Below, piece after piece: positions 15,655 to 26,316 of a stretch of DNA of 64,000 nucleotides. Source of the stretch: Labrenzia sp. 011. Lineage in GTDB: Bacteria > Pseudomonadota > Alphaproteobacteria > Rhizobiales > Stappiaceae. Made by a program: the position numbers and the translations under genes. Below the pieces are notes generated by a model, which did not search any database, was not told the origin of the DNA, and saw only the letters and a list, made by a program, of their open reading frames with translations. The DNA lies in the NCBI RefSeq assembly GCF_003075075.1, contig NZ_QCYM01000008.1, positions 124,001 through 188,000 on the forward strand, read 5' to 3'. How positions within the stretch are numbered: position 1 is the first letter of the stretch; every line of letters begins with the position of its first letter.

Positions 15655-16794
15655 ATGCGCATCGGTGTGCCGAAGGAAATCAAGAATCATGAATACCGGG
15701 TCGGACTGACCCCGGACAGCGTTCACGAGATGGTCGCTCACGGGCATCAAGTGGTTGTGGAAACCAGTGCGGGGGCCGGCATCGGCGCCAGCGATGCCGA
15801 TTACGAGGCCGCAGGCGCGAAAATCCTGCCCGGCGCCAGGGAGGTCTTCGACGCTGCCGAGATGATCGTGAAGGTGAAGGAGCCTCAGGCGGGCGAACGC
15901 GCCATGCTGCGTCCGGACCATATTCTTTTCACCTATCTGCATCTGGCTCCGGATGCGGAACAGACCGCCGATCTGGTGAACTCCGGCGCGACCTGCATTG
16001 CCTATGAGACGGTTGTGGACGCGAACGGCGGGCTGCCGCTGCTGGTGCCCATGTCTCAGGTCGCCGGCCGCCTGTCGGTGGTTGCGGGTGCGAAGGCCAT
16101 GGAAAAGGCGCAGGGCGGATCGGGGACGCTGATCGGTGGTGTACCGGGCGTCGAACCGGCGAAGGTGCTGGTCATTGGCGGCGGGGTAGTCGGATCGCAT
16201 GCGATCACCATGGCCATCGGCCTGGGCGCCGATGTTACCGTGCTGGACCGCAACACCGCCGTTCTCGGCCATCTGGCCCAGTCCTTCGGTCCGGCCCTGA
16301 AGACCGTCTATTCCACTCGCGCCGCGCTGGAAGCCAAGGTGCTTGAGGCCGACCTGGTGATCGGTGCCGTGCTTGTTGCCGGTGCTGCTGCCCCGAAACT
16401 GGTCTCGGCGGATCTGGTGCGGCGCATGAAGCCGGGCTCCGTGCTGGTGGATGTGGCCATCGACCAGGGCGGCTGTTTCGAAACCTCCAGGGCAACGACC
16501 CATTCCGACCCGACCTATATCGTCGACGAGGTCGTGCATTACTGCGTCGCCAACATGCCGGGCGCCGTGCCGAAGACGTCCACCCATGCGCTGAACAACG
16601 CCACGCTGCCGTTTGCTCTGGCCCTGGCAGATAAGGGTGCGAAAAAGGCTCTTCTTGACGATCCGCACTTCCTGCCGGGCCTCAACGTTTATCAGGGCCA
16701 GGTGACCTGTGAAGCCGTTGCTTCCGCGCTGGGCTACGACTATCTGGATCCGGCAACCGCGCTTGCCCGCGAAAAGTCCAGCCGGGCGGCGTGA
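15655..16794 (+). CDS. ald: Alanine dehydrogenase
   Basis: 379 residues. Reversible NAD-dependent oxidative deamination of L-alanine to pyruvate and ammonia. Seen are the N-terminal [20 protein letters not shown], the [10 protein letters not shown] lysine motif (about 68-77), the YLHLAPD histidine motif (about 94-100), the Rossmann loop [17 protein letters not shown] (about 170-186) and [14 protein letters not shown] (about 268-281). Length is near the usual 371. An AGAGGAG ribosome binding site precedes the ATG at 15655; the frame is open 33 codons upstream through the operator region, which cannot be coding. Probably controlled by the adjacent Lrp-type gene. Confidence 0.96.
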   Translation: MRIGVPKEIKNHEYRVGLTPDSVHEMVAHGHQVVVETSAGAGIGASDADYEAAGAKILPGAREVFDAAEMIVKVKEPQAGERAMLRPDHILFTYLHLAPDAEQTADLVNSGATCIAYETVVDANGGLPLLVPMSQVAGRLSVVAGAKAMEKAQGGSGTLIGGVPGVEPAKVLVIGGGVVGSHAITMAIGLGADVTVLDRNTAVLGHLAQSFGPALKTVYSTRAALEAKVLEADLVIGAVLVAGAAAPKLVSADLVRRMKPGSVLVDVAIDQGGCFETSRATTHSDPTYIVDEVVHYCVANMPGAVPKTSTHALNNATLPFALALADKGAKKALLDDPHFLPGLNVYQGQVTCEAVASALGYDYLDPATALAREKSSRAA

Positions 16795-16813
16795 TCTCGT
16801 TCGGGATAAAAGA

Positions 16814-16836
16814 AGGCCGGTTCACTGAACCGGCCT
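16814..16836. terminator. Terminator hairpin between ald and the lipoprotein genes
   Basis: AGGCCGGTTC (16814-16823) and GAACCGGCCT (16827-16836) form a perfect 10-bp stem with a 3-base loop. The minus strand continues TCTTTTAT, a U-tract, so it ends the minus-strand lipoprotein transcripts; the plus strand lacks a good tract but may also use the hairpin. Confidence 0.75.
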
Positions 16837-16903
16837 GAGACTGCGGACAAGACTTATTTTGTCAGTCCGGAGAAGTGAGACACAAGTCGAACGCAGAAAT
16901 CAA

Positions 16904-17176
16904 TCAGGGGCAGCGCACCTTGTAGGGCGTGCCGTATTCGTCCTGTGCGATGCAGTTGCGCGGCGTCGTGACCACGCCGACAAGGCCGCCGCCGATGGCG
17001 CCCAGGGCGGCGCCCGCCAGTGTGGCGTTCACGGTCGAGCCGGCGACGGCACCGATGGTGGCCCCGGTCGCAGCGCCAAGCCCGGCGCCAATCAGCATCC
17101 GGTCCCGCTGGCTTTCGGTATTGGCGCAGCCGGTCAACAAGAGCAGAAGGGCCGTCACGGCAAGGATGGACTTCAT
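16904..17176 (-). CDS. Glycine-zipper lipoprotein, copy 1
   Basis: 90 residues. The lipobox LLTGC (acylated Cys17) follows a hydrophobic signal peptide. A glycine-zipper core follows (GAGLGAATGATIGAVAG, later GAALGAIGGGLVGVV), then a conserved tail with NCIAQDEYGTPYKVRCP containing two cysteines. Such small zipper lipoproteins sit in the envelope; the exact function is unknown. It is the last of three head-to-tail paralogues (17276 and 17610) and the most diverged. A hairpin covers its ribosome binding site (17184-17213). Confidence 0.85.
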   Translation of the reverse strand: MKSILAVTALLLLLTGCANTESQRDRMLIGAGLGAATGATIGAVAGSTVNATLAGAALGAIGGGLVGVVTTPRNCIAQDEYGTPYKVRCP

Positions 17177-17183
17177 CCGGAAT

Positions 17184-17213
17184 CCTTTGGCGAAGATGGA
17201 TATCCGCCAAAGG
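17184..17213 (-). promoter_or_regulatory. Hairpin sequestering the ribosome binding site of lipoprotein copy 1
   Basis: On the minus strand CCTTTGGCG (17205-17213) pairs with CGCCAAAGG (17184-17192) across a 12-base loop. The second arm contains the AAAGG Shine-Dalgarno sequence seven bases before the ATG at 17176, so the fold would hide it. Not present in front of copies 2 and 3. Confidence 0.55.
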
Positions 17214-17275
17214 TGGGCATTTATGGTTAACAGATCCTTACCGGATCCCGGTTATCCAAGTTTACGGCCTGCCGG

Positions 17276-17545
17276 TCAGGGGCAGGCAACCCGGTAGGGA
17301 TTGCCGTACTGGTCATAAGCGACACAGTTTTTCGGTGCCGTGGCACCGCCGACGATTGCGCCGCCTGCGCCGCCGATTGCGGCGCCCACCAGGGCAGGGC
17401 CCACGCCGCCGCCGGCTGCAGCGCCGATGATGGCGCCTGTCGCGGCACCCAGACCGCCGCCGACAAGCGCGCGGTCGGTCTGGCTCTGGGATTGGCAACC
17501 TGCCAGCAAGGCCGCCGCAGCGGCAATTACAAATATTTTCTTCAT
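17276..17545 (-). CDS. Glycine-zipper lipoprotein, copy 2
   Basis: 89 residues with lipobox LLAGC, then QSQSQTDRALVGGGLGAATGA and a long Gly/Ala zipper ending in GGAGGAIVGGATAPKNCVAYDQYGNPYRVACP. It is strongly like copy 3 (same length, near-identical last 40 residues) and less like copy 1. The start at 17545 has AGGAAG six bases upstream; a longer frame adds seven residues before the signal peptide. Same-strand neighbour of copies 1 and 3, likely one transcript. Envelope role, function unknown. Confidence 0.86.
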   Translation of the reverse strand: MKKIFVIAAAAALLAGCQSQSQTDRALVGGGLGAATGAIIGAAAGGGVGPALVGAAIGGAGGAIVGGATAPKNCVAYDQYGNPYRVACP

Positions 17546-17609
17546 CACAAACTTCCTGCCGGTCAAGTCACCGAAATAAAACGAATGGATCGTGTTCAGC
17601 TAAAGGGTC

Positions 17610-17879
17610 TTACGGGCATGCGACCCGATAGGGATTGCCGTAGCGGTCATAAGCGACACAGTTCTTGGGTGTCGTGGCACCGCCGACGATTGCGCCACCG
17701 GCACCGCCGATCGCCGCACCGACAAGCGCGCCGCCAACATCGCCCGTGGCGGCTGCACCGATTGCTGCACCGGTGGCAGCGCCGAGGCCGCCGCCGACAA
17801 GGGCGCGGTCACGTTGGCTGTCGGACTGACATCCGGCAAGCGCAAGGCCGACGGCTGCGAGCAGAACAAGCTTCTTCAT
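17610..17879 (-). CDS. Glycine-zipper lipoprotein, copy 3 (first in transcript)
   Basis: 89 residues, signal peptide MKKLVLLAAVGLALAGC with lipobox LAGC, then QSDSQRDRALVGGGLGAATGA, a Gly/Ala zipper and the conserved CVAYDRYGNPYRVACP tail. Its ribosome binding site AAGGGAG lies eight bases before the ATG. As the 5'-most copy it should carry the promoter of the triplet in the gap to its right. The C-terminal NCVAYDxYGNPYRVACP module with its two cysteines is shared by all three and probably marks the family. Confidence 0.86.
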   Translation of the reverse strand: MKKLVLLAAVGLALAGCQSDSQRDRALVGGGLGAATGAAIGAAATGDVGGALVGAAIGGAGGAIVGGATTPKNCVAYDRYGNPYRVACP

Positions 17880-18352
17880 AGAATCATTCTCCCTTCCGGA
17901 CCGCGTATCACGGTGCGTTCTTCCGAATTTGTCTCACCAAAGGTAAGCTGCTTTGCTTTTTGGGGCAACGGCTCATTGCCGCAACCGGCCAGCGGTGAAA
18001 AATTGTTCGATCAGAGTTCTTCAACGTTGTGAACCAGATAGCCTAGCTAGGGCAGAAATATGGCGGACTTTCACGCTCTATAACGCGCGGTTGCTTAAAA
18101 GGTTCCTAACACGCGGGGCCGGGACCATATTTTTGCCTGATTCGATTTGTCGGCAGGCCGAAAACGGCTGGGAGAACCGCAAAACCAGAGGCCTGCACCC
18201 GAACGGCTTCCCTGACACGGCGCATCGATGGAGCGTTTACAGCGGGAAGGAATGTCAGGACCGTGCGGCTCCCGGCGCTCCGGAGACTTTCCGGCAGATG
18301 CGCCGCCAGATGCGCTTTCAAGCGGATTTACAACCGCCCGGGGACGGGACGC
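17880..18352. other. 473-base intergenic stretch, no gene seen
   Basis: Between the lipoprotein triplet and the 3' end of pgi, which lies upstream on the same strand. It should hold the triplet's promoter. No convincing -35/-10 pair, hairpin or RNA gene was recognised, and no open frame in it has gene-like features. Confidence 0.4.
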
Positions 18353-19975
18353 CTAACTCCTGAGTGCCGCGAGCAGGCCCCGGGTTGAGGAATCCTTCGA
18401 TGTCGCCGGAACGTCTCCCTTGACCATCGGCAGCAGGGCCGTGGCGAGTTCCTTGCCCAGCTCCACGCCCCACTGGTCGAAGGAATTGATTTCCCAGATG
18501 ACGCCTTCGACGAAGACGCGGTGCTCGTAAAGGGCGACAAGCCGGCCAAGCGCATAGGGGGTGAGCATGTCGTAGACAAGCGTGATGGACGGCCGGTTGC
18601 CGGGAAACACCTTGTGGGGAGCCAGACGCTCGATGTCGTCCCCGGACATGCCCGAGGCGGCGAGAAGCGCCTTGGCTTCGTCCAGTGTCCGCCCCATCAT
18701 CAGCGCTTCGGACTGGGCGAGACAATTTGCAAGCAGCAGGTCGTGATGATGCTTCAGGTCGTCTTCATGACCGTTGGCGGCGACGATAAACTCGCAGGGG
18801 ATGACGGTCGTACCCTGGTGCAGGAGCTGATAGAAGGCATGCTGGCCGTTGGTGCCGGGTTCGCCCCAGACCAGCGGTCCGGTTTCTTCGCTCACCGGGC
18901 TGCCGTCCAGCTTCACCCGCTTGCCGTTGGACTCCATGTCGAGCTGTTGCAGATAGGCCGGCAGGCGGGACAGGCGCTGGTCATAGGGCAGGACGGCACG
19001 GGCGGACAGGCCGAGAATATCGCGGTTCCAGACGCCGATCAGCGCCATCAGAACCGGCAGGTTCTGTTCCAGCGGTGCCTGCCTGAAATGCGTGTCGAGC
19101 GCGTGTGCACCTTCGAGAAAATCGGAGAAGGCATCGGGGCCGATGGCAATCATCACCGGCAGGCCGATGGCGGACCAGACGGAATAGCGCCCGCCGACCC
19201 AGTCCCAGAAACCGAAGACGCGGCTTTCGTCGATGCCGAAGGCCGCGACCTTGTCGAGGGCCGTGGAGACGGCCGCGAAGTGATCGCCCACCGCGTCCTC
19301 TCCCAGGGCGCCGGCAATCCATTTGCGCGCGGTCTGCGCGTTGGTCATGGTCTCGATGGTGGTGAAGGTCTTGGAGGCGACGATGATCAGCGTCGTTGCC
19401 GGGTCCAGCTTTTCCAGCGTATCGGCAATATGGGCGCCGTCGACATTGGAGACATAGTGCAGTTCCGGACCGTCGTGATAGGGGGCCAGCGCCAGCGTGG
19501 TCATGGCGGGGCCGAGATCGGACCCGCCGATGCCGATATTGACCACGTCGGTGAAGGCGTCTCCCGTGGAGGAAGTGAGCTCGCCGGAGCGGACCGCCTC
19601 GGAAAAATCGGCCATGGCGTCCAGCACGGCGCGAACTTCCGGCATGACATCCTTGCCGTCGACCATCACCGGCTCGTCGGAGCAGTTGCGCAGGGCCGTA
19701 TGCAGGACGGCGCGGTCTTCGGTGCCGTTTATCCTGTCGCCGGCGAACATCGCGGCGCGCTTGCCCTCCACATCGGCGGCCCTGGCCAGGGCGATCAGCA
19801 GCTCCAGCGCCCTGGCATCGATCCTGGACTTGGAATAATCGAGAAGGAGGTCGTCATGGCGCGCGCTGAAGGTGTCGAACCGTGCAGGGTCGGCGGCGAA
19901 CAGGTCCCGCAGCGTGGTGTCTTTCAGCTTCTCGGCGTGCTGGCCGAGTGAAACAAAAGCTGCTTCGAGCGCCAT
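18353..19975 (-). CDS. pgi: Glucose-6-phosphate isomerase
   Basis: 540 residues. Interconverts glucose 6-phosphate and fructose 6-phosphate; in this organism it feeds fructose 6-phosphate from Frk back to the Entner-Doudoroff route. Diagnostic motifs: [15 protein letters not shown] (about 143-157), [13 protein letters not shown] (about 204-216), the [16 protein letters not shown] active-site block (about 374-389, with catalytic His) and the C-terminal [18 protein letters not shown]. Full family length. It is separated from zwf-edd-eda by the PilZ gene on the other strand, so it is not part of that operon. Confidence 0.97.
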   Translation of the reverse strand: MALEAAFVSLGQHAEKLKDTTLRDLFAADPARFDTFSARHDDLLLDYSKSRIDARALELLIALARAADVEGKRAAMFAGDRINGTEDRAVLHTALRNCSDEPVMVDGKDVMPEVRAVLDAMADFSEAVRSGELTSSTGDAFTDVVNIGIGGSDLGPAMTTLALAPYHDGPELHYVSNVDGAHIADTLEKLDPATTLIIVASKTFTTIETMTNAQTARKWIAGALGEDAVGDHFAAVSTALDKVAAFGIDESRVFGFWDWVGGRYSVWSAIGLPVMIAIGPDAFSDFLEGAHALDTHFRQAPLEQNLPVLMALIGVWNRDILGLSARAVLPYDQRLSRLPAYLQQLDMESNGKRVKLDGSPVSEETGPLVWGEPGTNGQHAFYQLLHQGTTVIPCEFIVAANGHEDDLKHHHDLLLANCLAQSEALMMGRTLDEAKALLAASGMSGDDIERLAPHKVFPGNRPSITLVYDMLTPYALGRLVALYEHRVFVEGVIWEINSFDQWGVELGKELATALLPMVKGDVPATSKDSSTRGLLAALRS

Positions 19976-20307
19976 GGAAAAATCCCCTAAAATCGATTGA
20001 ATTCGCCTGCAGCGGCGCCTTTGCGGTCACCGCGTTTCAGATAGCACAGCATTTTGGCAAGGGGGAGAGGAAATTCCGGACGGCCGAAAGCGCGGCCGCC
20101 GGATCTGACGCAACCGGCCGCCAGAGGCTCCGGCAAACTCCGTACCGTCATCCGCAACAATATGTCCTGACACTCGACTTTAAAGAGGAAGGGGGGATGG
20201 GGACCTTTATCGTCGAAATTGCCTATACCATTGGTATGAGTGAAAAATAGCGGAAAAACCTTCCCTCATTAAGTAAGTCTCAAGTTGCTGTGCAGTAAAT
20301 TCGATGC
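19976..20307. other. 332-base divergent gap between pgi and the PilZ gene
   Basis: It must contain the promoters of both genes, but no clear boxes were found. A 17-codon open frame, ATG 20197 to TAG 20250, follows a very strong purine-rich AGAGGAAGGGGGG; it is more likely chance or an unstable leader than a gene. Confidence 0.4.
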
Positions 20308-20883
20308 ATGAGCGCGGACACCAAAAAACACGGATTGGCCCACCTTCAGGATCAGCCTGGTCGCGAAGAGGAGGCCCTGGTGGTGGATCTCGACAACCTG
20401 GCGATCGTCAATGCGGTGGTTTCCAACGTCAGCGAATGGGGGTGCCGTCTGACCTCGGTCGACATCACTCAGCTCTACAAGAACATCGGTATTCGTGTGG
20501 GGGATACGGGCAAGCTGGTAAAGGCCCTGGTGACCTCGATCCGGGGCAATGACGCGGCGGTTGTCTTCGCCAAGAATGACAAGATGGTCACCGACAAGCG
20601 GCGCGAAAAGCGCAACAACGTCAGTATTCCGGTCAAGATCGCCGATCTTGAAGGGATAACCGAGATTTCCGGTGTCATCGTCGACGCCGGCAAGAACGGC
20701 TGCCGGATTTCCGCCAAGGGACTGAGCGCGCTTCCCGAGGAGGTGGTGCTGAGTATCGGCAAGATGGAACGGCCGGTCGTCGGCGAATTCGCCTGGAGAA
20801 CGGCGAGTTCCGCCGGTCTGCGCCTGCTGTGGGACCGCACGCTTGAGGAATACAGCGGCGACGAGGCAACGCAGGACGCCTGA
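20308..20883 (+). CDS. PilZ domain protein, probable c-di-GMP receptor
   Basis: 191 residues. The second half (about 95-180) is a PilZ domain: the RREKRNNVSIPVKI segment carries the RxxxR c-di-GMP-binding arginines, and VDAGKNGCRIS stands for the usual [D/N]xSxxG motif with Ser replaced by Gly. The first half (about 22-90) also looks PilZ-like, with VSNVSEWGCRL giving a canonical NxSxxG but no RxxxR. The protein may be a tandem of two complementary domains. No partner domain or operon neighbour tells the output. Confidence 0.78.
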   Translation: MSADTKKHGLAHLQDQPGREEEALVVDLDNLAIVNAVVSNVSEWGCRLTSVDITQLYKNIGIRVGDTGKLVKALVTSIRGNDAAVVFAKNDKMVTDKRREKRNNVSIPVKIADLEGITEISGVIVDAGKNGCRISAKGLSALPEEVVLSIGKMERPVVGEFAWRTASSAGLRLLWDRTLEEYSGDEATQDA

Positions 20884-20914
20884 GAACGGCCGTCCCGCAG
20901 CCGGAGTGCTCCGT

Positions 20915-21553
20915 TTACCCTTTCAGACCGGCTGCAGCGCGCGCGCGCTCCTCGATTCCCGACCAGTCTTCGGATGAAATAGCCTTGGCATCGGCGATCC
21001 AGGATCCGCCGACACACAGCACGTTGGGCAGCTTCAGATAGTCCGGAGCCTTGTCCAGACTGACGCCGCCGGTCGGACAGAATTTCGCCGCCGCAAGGGG
21101 AGAGGAAAGCGATTTCAGGTAGGCGGCGCCACCGGCCTGTTCGGCCGGGAAGAACTTCAGCCGCTCATAGCCGCGTTCCAGCAGGAACATGACTTCCGAT
21201 GCGGTCGCCGCACCGGGCAGGAGGGGAACGCTGTGCTGGTCCGCCGCATCGAGCAGCGCTTCCGTGGCGCCCGGGGAGACGATGAAGCGCGCCCCGGCGG
21301 AGACCGCCGCATCGTAGTGACCTGCGTCCAGAACGGTGCCCGCGCCGACGATGGCGCCTTCCACATGTTCGTTGACCGCGTTGATCGCTTCGAGGGCACG
21401 GGGGGTGCGCAGGGTGATTTCTATGGCCGGAAGGCCGCCGCGCACCAGGGCGCGTGCCATCGGAACGGCCTTTTTCGGATCTTCAACGATCAGAACCGGA
21501 ATGACCGGCGCCGCGCACATGACGTCTTCGATTTTCGCTTTGTCCTGGGCCAT
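20915..21553 (-). CDS. eda: 2-dehydro-3-deoxy-phosphogluconate aldolase (KDPG aldolase)
   Basis: 212 residues, class I aldolase splitting KDPG into pyruvate and glyceraldehyde 3-phosphate, the final Entner-Doudoroff step. Seen are the catalytic Glu in LPAIEITLRT (about 46), the VGAGTVLD strand, the Schiff-base Lys in ERLKFFPAEQAGG (about 133) and CPTGGVSLD. GAGGAGG directly upstream of the ATG at 21553 fixes the start. It lies 71 bases downstream of edd on the same strand. The family also cleaves 4-hydroxy-2-oxoglutarate. Confidence 0.95.
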   Translation of the reverse strand: MAQDKAKIEDVMCAAPVIPVLIVEDPKKAVPMARALVRGGLPAIEITLRTPRALEAINAVNEHVEGAIVGAGTVLDAGHYDAAVSAGARFIVSPGATEALLDAADQHSVPLLPGAATASEVMFLLERGYERLKFFPAEQAGGAAYLKSLSSPLAAAKFCPTGGVSLDKAPDYLKLPNVLCVGGSWIADAKAISSEDWSGIEERARAAAGLKG

Positions 21554-21624
21554 GGCAGCCTCCTCTTTCGTTCGGTTTGACTCCTTGATGAAAACCAAGT
21601 CGCATCAAACCATTTCATCTGTAT

Positions 21625-23460
<1,836 letters not shown>

Positions 23461-23597
23461 GGCTTCAAATCCTTTGCTGACCGGAAACCGGTCTGGCTTC
23501 GCTTGCTTCGGCAAATAGGGCGCACGCGCCCCTTTTGCAGCTTGCTGGCAGATTCAAGTGACAGGAGGGGCAGGACGGCAAGGGTCCTGCAGCTCTC

Positions 23598-25073
23598 CTA
23601 ATTTCCGTCGTCTTCCGTCCAGGTGCGGCCGTCCCGCTCCACCAGCGCGATGGAGGCGGAGGGGCCCCAGGTGCCGGACGTGTACCCCTTGGGAAGGTCC
23701 TTCGAGGCGGCCCAGGCGGACTGGATCGGGTCGATCCACGCCCAGGCCGCGTCCACTTCGTCGCGACGCATGAAGAGCGTCTGGTTGCCGCGAATGACAT
23801 CCATGATCAGGCGTTCGTAGGCATCCGGATTGCGTACCTTGAAGGCGTCGGCAAAGCTCATATCGAGGGGAACCTGGCGCAGGCGCATGCCGCCGGGGCC
23901 GGGGTCCTTGATCATGATCTGCATCTGTACGCCTTCGTCCGGCTGCAGACGGATGATCAGGCGGTTCGCGGTGATGGTGCCGGCTTCCGCATCGAAGATG
24001 GAATGGGGGATCGGCCGGAACTGGACGACGATCTCCGAAACCCTCTGCGCCAGACGCTTGCCCGTGCGCAGGTAGAAGGGCACTCCGGCCCATCGCCAGT
24101 TGGCGATTTCCGCCTTCAGGGCAACGAATGTCTCCGTGCGGCTTTCATCATTTCCGAGTTCTTCCAGATAGCCCGGAACGGCCCCGCCCGCAGAGGCTCC
24201 GGCCCGGTACTGGCCGCGAACGGTCAGCTTGTCCACATTGTGTTCGTCGATCGGGGCAAGGGCCTTGAGCACCTTCAGCTTTTCGTCGCGGACACTGTCG
24301 GCGTTCATGGACTCCGGTGGCTCCATGGCGACGAGACACAGAAGCTGCAGCAGGTGGTTCTGGATCATGTCCCGCAGCGCGCCCGCGGTGTCATAGTAAC
24401 CGGCGCGTCCGCCAACGCCGAGGGATTCGGCAACGGTGATCTGGACGTGATCGATATGGGCGGCGTTCCAAAGCGGCTCGAAAAGGGCGTTGGCAAACCG
24501 CAGGGCCATGAGGTTCTGAACGGTTTCCTTGCCCAGATAGTGGTCGATGCGGAAGATCTGCTCTTCCTTGAAGACGGCACCCACGGTCTCGTTCAGGGCC
24601 TTCGCGGAGGCCCCGTCCTTGCCGATCGGCTTTTCGATCACGACCCGGGAATGTTCGTTGACCGCGCCGGCCTTGCCGAGATTTTCGCAGATCGTGCCGA
24701 AAAGGTCCGGGCCCACCGCCAGGTAGAAGGCGCGCACGACGTCGGGACGTTCGTCCAGGATCGTCCTGAGGTCGTCGAAACCTTCGCCGGAGGCGACATC
24801 GATCTTCACGTAGCGAAGACGGGCCAGGAACTGGGACAGGTGTTCGTCATCCAGATCCTTGACGTGTTCCTCAAGCGCCTCGCGGGCGTAGTTCCGGTAA
24901 TCGTCGTCCGAATAGTCGCGGCGGGCGCTGCAGATGATGCGGGCATGGGCCGGTACCTGACCGTCCGCATCCCTGTGATAAAGGGCCGGGAGAAGCTTGC
25001 GGTGGGCAAGGTCTCCGGATGCGCCGAAGACGACCAGATCGAATTCTTCAACTTCGATGACGCGTACCGCCAT
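23598..25073 (-). CDS. zwf: Glucose-6-phosphate 1-dehydrogenase
   Basis: 491 residues, oxidising glucose 6-phosphate to 6-phosphogluconolactone with NADP. Motifs: the nucleotide loop GASGDLAHRKLLPALY (about 18-33), IEKPIGKDGASA, the active-site RIDHYLGKETVQNLM (about 179-193) and RTGKRLAQRVSEIVVQF. AGGGA upstream supports the ATG at 25073 (MAVRVIEVEEFDLVVF) over a frame 11 codons longer. Only 137 bases separate it from edd, leaving no room for a 6-phosphogluconolactonase gene, which is normally placed between them in rhizobia-like genomes. Confidence 0.97.
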   Translation of the reverse strand: MAVRVIEVEEFDLVVFGASGDLAHRKLLPALYHRDADGQVPAHARIICSARRDYSDDDYRNYAREALEEHVKDLDDEHLSQFLARLRYVKIDVASGEGFDDLRTILDERPDVVRAFYLAVGPDLFGTICENLGKAGAVNEHSRVVIEKPIGKDGASAKALNETVGAVFKEEQIFRIDHYLGKETVQNLMALRFANALFEPLWNAAHIDHVQITVAESLGVGGRAGYYDTAGALRDMIQNHLLQLLCLVAMEPPESMNADSVRDEKLKVLKALAPIDEHNVDKLTVRGQYRAGASAGGAVPGYLEELGNDESRTETFVALKAEIANWRWAGVPFYLRTGKRLAQRVSEIVVQFRPIPHSIFDAEAGTITANRLIIRLQPDEGVQMQIMIKDPGPGGMRLRQVPLDMSFADAFKVRNPDAYERLIMDVIRGNQTLFMRRDEVDAAWAWIDPIQSAWAASKDLPKGYTSGTWGPSASIALVERDGRTWTEDDGN

Positions 25074-25124
25074 AAATACATCCCTTCTGAGCAGCTGTCT
25101 TTTCAACGGACCTAGATGCCGTGA

Positions 25125-25139
25125 CCGGATTAGATCCGG
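25125..25139. promoter_or_regulatory. Small palindrome upstream of zwf
   Basis: CCGGAT TAG ATCCGG, perfect 6-bp arms with a 3-base centre, in the 99-base gap between frk and zwf. An AT-rich stretch with CGGTTTAATTT lies just beyond it. A candidate operator for a sugar-phosphate regulator (HexR-like control is known for zwf in other proteobacteria), or nothing. Confidence 0.25.
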
Positions 25140-25172
25140 GTTCTAAATCGGTTTAATTTCCTTGTCAGCCCC

Positions 25173-26120
25173 TCATTTCAAGGTGGCCCATTCTTTTTCC
25201 AGTTCGTTCCTGCGGGGAAGGTCGGCTCCGCGCCGCGAGCATGTCACGGCAGCGGCCTTCACCGCAAATCCAACAAGCCGGGCCAGTTTCGCCTCGTCAA
25301 GAGCCATGAGCGTGTCCCGGTCTCTTGCGCCGAGTTCCTTCAGGCCGGCCAGAAGCGCGGCCTGAAACGTATCGCCGGCACCGACCGTATCTTCGACCTT
25401 TACCGTGACACCCGGACAATCGATCCGGGCATTTCGCGTGAAGGCCGTGGCGCCGTCCTGCCCACGGGTGACGACAACAAGGCCGGCGCCGAGGGACAGC
25501 CAGTCGCGGGCGACCTCGCCATAGTCTTCGCCCGGCATGATCAGGGCAAGATCCTCGTCGCTGACCTTGATGATGTCGGCGAGGGGCACCAGGGACCGGG
25601 TGTTGCTGCGCCAGCGCGCCATGTCGGGCACGACGGTCGGCCGGATGTTGGGATCGAAGGAGATCAGCGTGTTGCCCTTCTCGCGCCCGATGAGCGTCTT
25701 GAAGGCCGTTGCGACCGGATCCACAAGGGCCGTATAGGAGCCGATGTGGAGGAACATCGGCGGTTCGGAAAATACCGGCAGATCGTCGGCCGTGATCATC
25801 CGGTCCGCCGCGTCGGCGCCGTAGAACGTATAGGCGGGCTGGCCGTGATCGTCCTTCTGGACCACGCTCAGGGTCGTCAGATAGGCGGTTCTGAGAATGT
25901 GCCGGTCCGAGACGCCCTCGTCCCGCAGCTTCTGGACCAGCTTTTCACCGAAGGCATCCTTCGAGATGCCGCCGAAAAAGGCGGCCTCTTCGCCCAGACG
26001 CGCCAGTCCCATTGCGACATTGAACGGCGAACCGCCGATACGGGCATCGAAGGTGAGGCTGTCGCCGGAGGCGGCTTCACCGAAGAGATCGAACAGGGCT
26101 TCGCCGCAAATCAGAAACAT
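25173..26120 (-). CDS. frk: Fructokinase (PfkB family)
   Basis: 315 residues; phosphorylates fructose to fructose 6-phosphate with ATP. PfkB hallmarks: N-terminal CGEALFDLF, RIGGSPFNVAMGLARLG (about 27-43, substrate-binding Gly-Gly) and the C-terminal VEDTVGAGDTFQAALLAG (about 254-271) with the catalytic Asp in the anion-hole GAGD. It follows the frcA ATP-binding gene in the same direction after a 196-base gap, matching the frcBCAK order known from rhizobia, so fructose is the likely substrate. zwf follows 99 bases further on. Confidence 0.92.
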   Translation of the reverse strand: MFLICGEALFDLFGEAASGDSLTFDARIGGSPFNVAMGLARLGEEAAFFGGISKDAFGEKLVQKLRDEGVSDRHILRTAYLTTLSVVQKDDHGQPAYTFYGADAADRMITADDLPVFSEPPMFLHIGSYTALVDPVATAFKTLIGREKGNTLISFDPNIRPTVVPDMARWRSNTRSLVPLADIIKVSDEDLALIMPGEDYGEVARDWLSLGAGLVVVTRGQDGATAFTRNARIDCPGVTVKVEDTVGAGDTFQAALLAGLKELGARDRDTLMALDEAKLARLVGFAVKAAAVTCSRRGADLPRRNELEKEWATLK

Positions 26121-26146
26121 CGATTATCCATGGGGTTCGTCGTTTG

Positions 26147-26165
26147 TCCGCACGACACGTGCGGA
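26147..26165. other. Intergenic hairpin between frcA and frk
   Basis: TCCGCACG (26147-26154) and CGTGCGGA (26158-26165) with a 3-base loop form a perfect 8-bp stem in the 196-base gap. No U-tract follows on either strand, so it may be an mRNA-stabilising stem or processing site rather than a terminator. Confidence 0.4.
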
Positions 26166-26316
26166 GCGGGGGAGGCGGAGCATGTTCTGCGTTCGGGAGG
26201 GCCCGGGTCCGGGGAGGTGCGGACAGCACGGTGCAACGCCTTCGCACCAGCCTGATGTTTATGGCTGGCGGTTTCGAATGGCAATGTTCCGGCCCGGGCG
26301 GGGATCTCACCGGCGG

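Noticed and set aside
20197..20250. 17-codon ORF with a very strong ribosome binding site upstream of the PilZ gene
   Set aside because: Not in frame with the PilZ gene, no regulatory residue pattern and no overlap with it; could be chance purine run.
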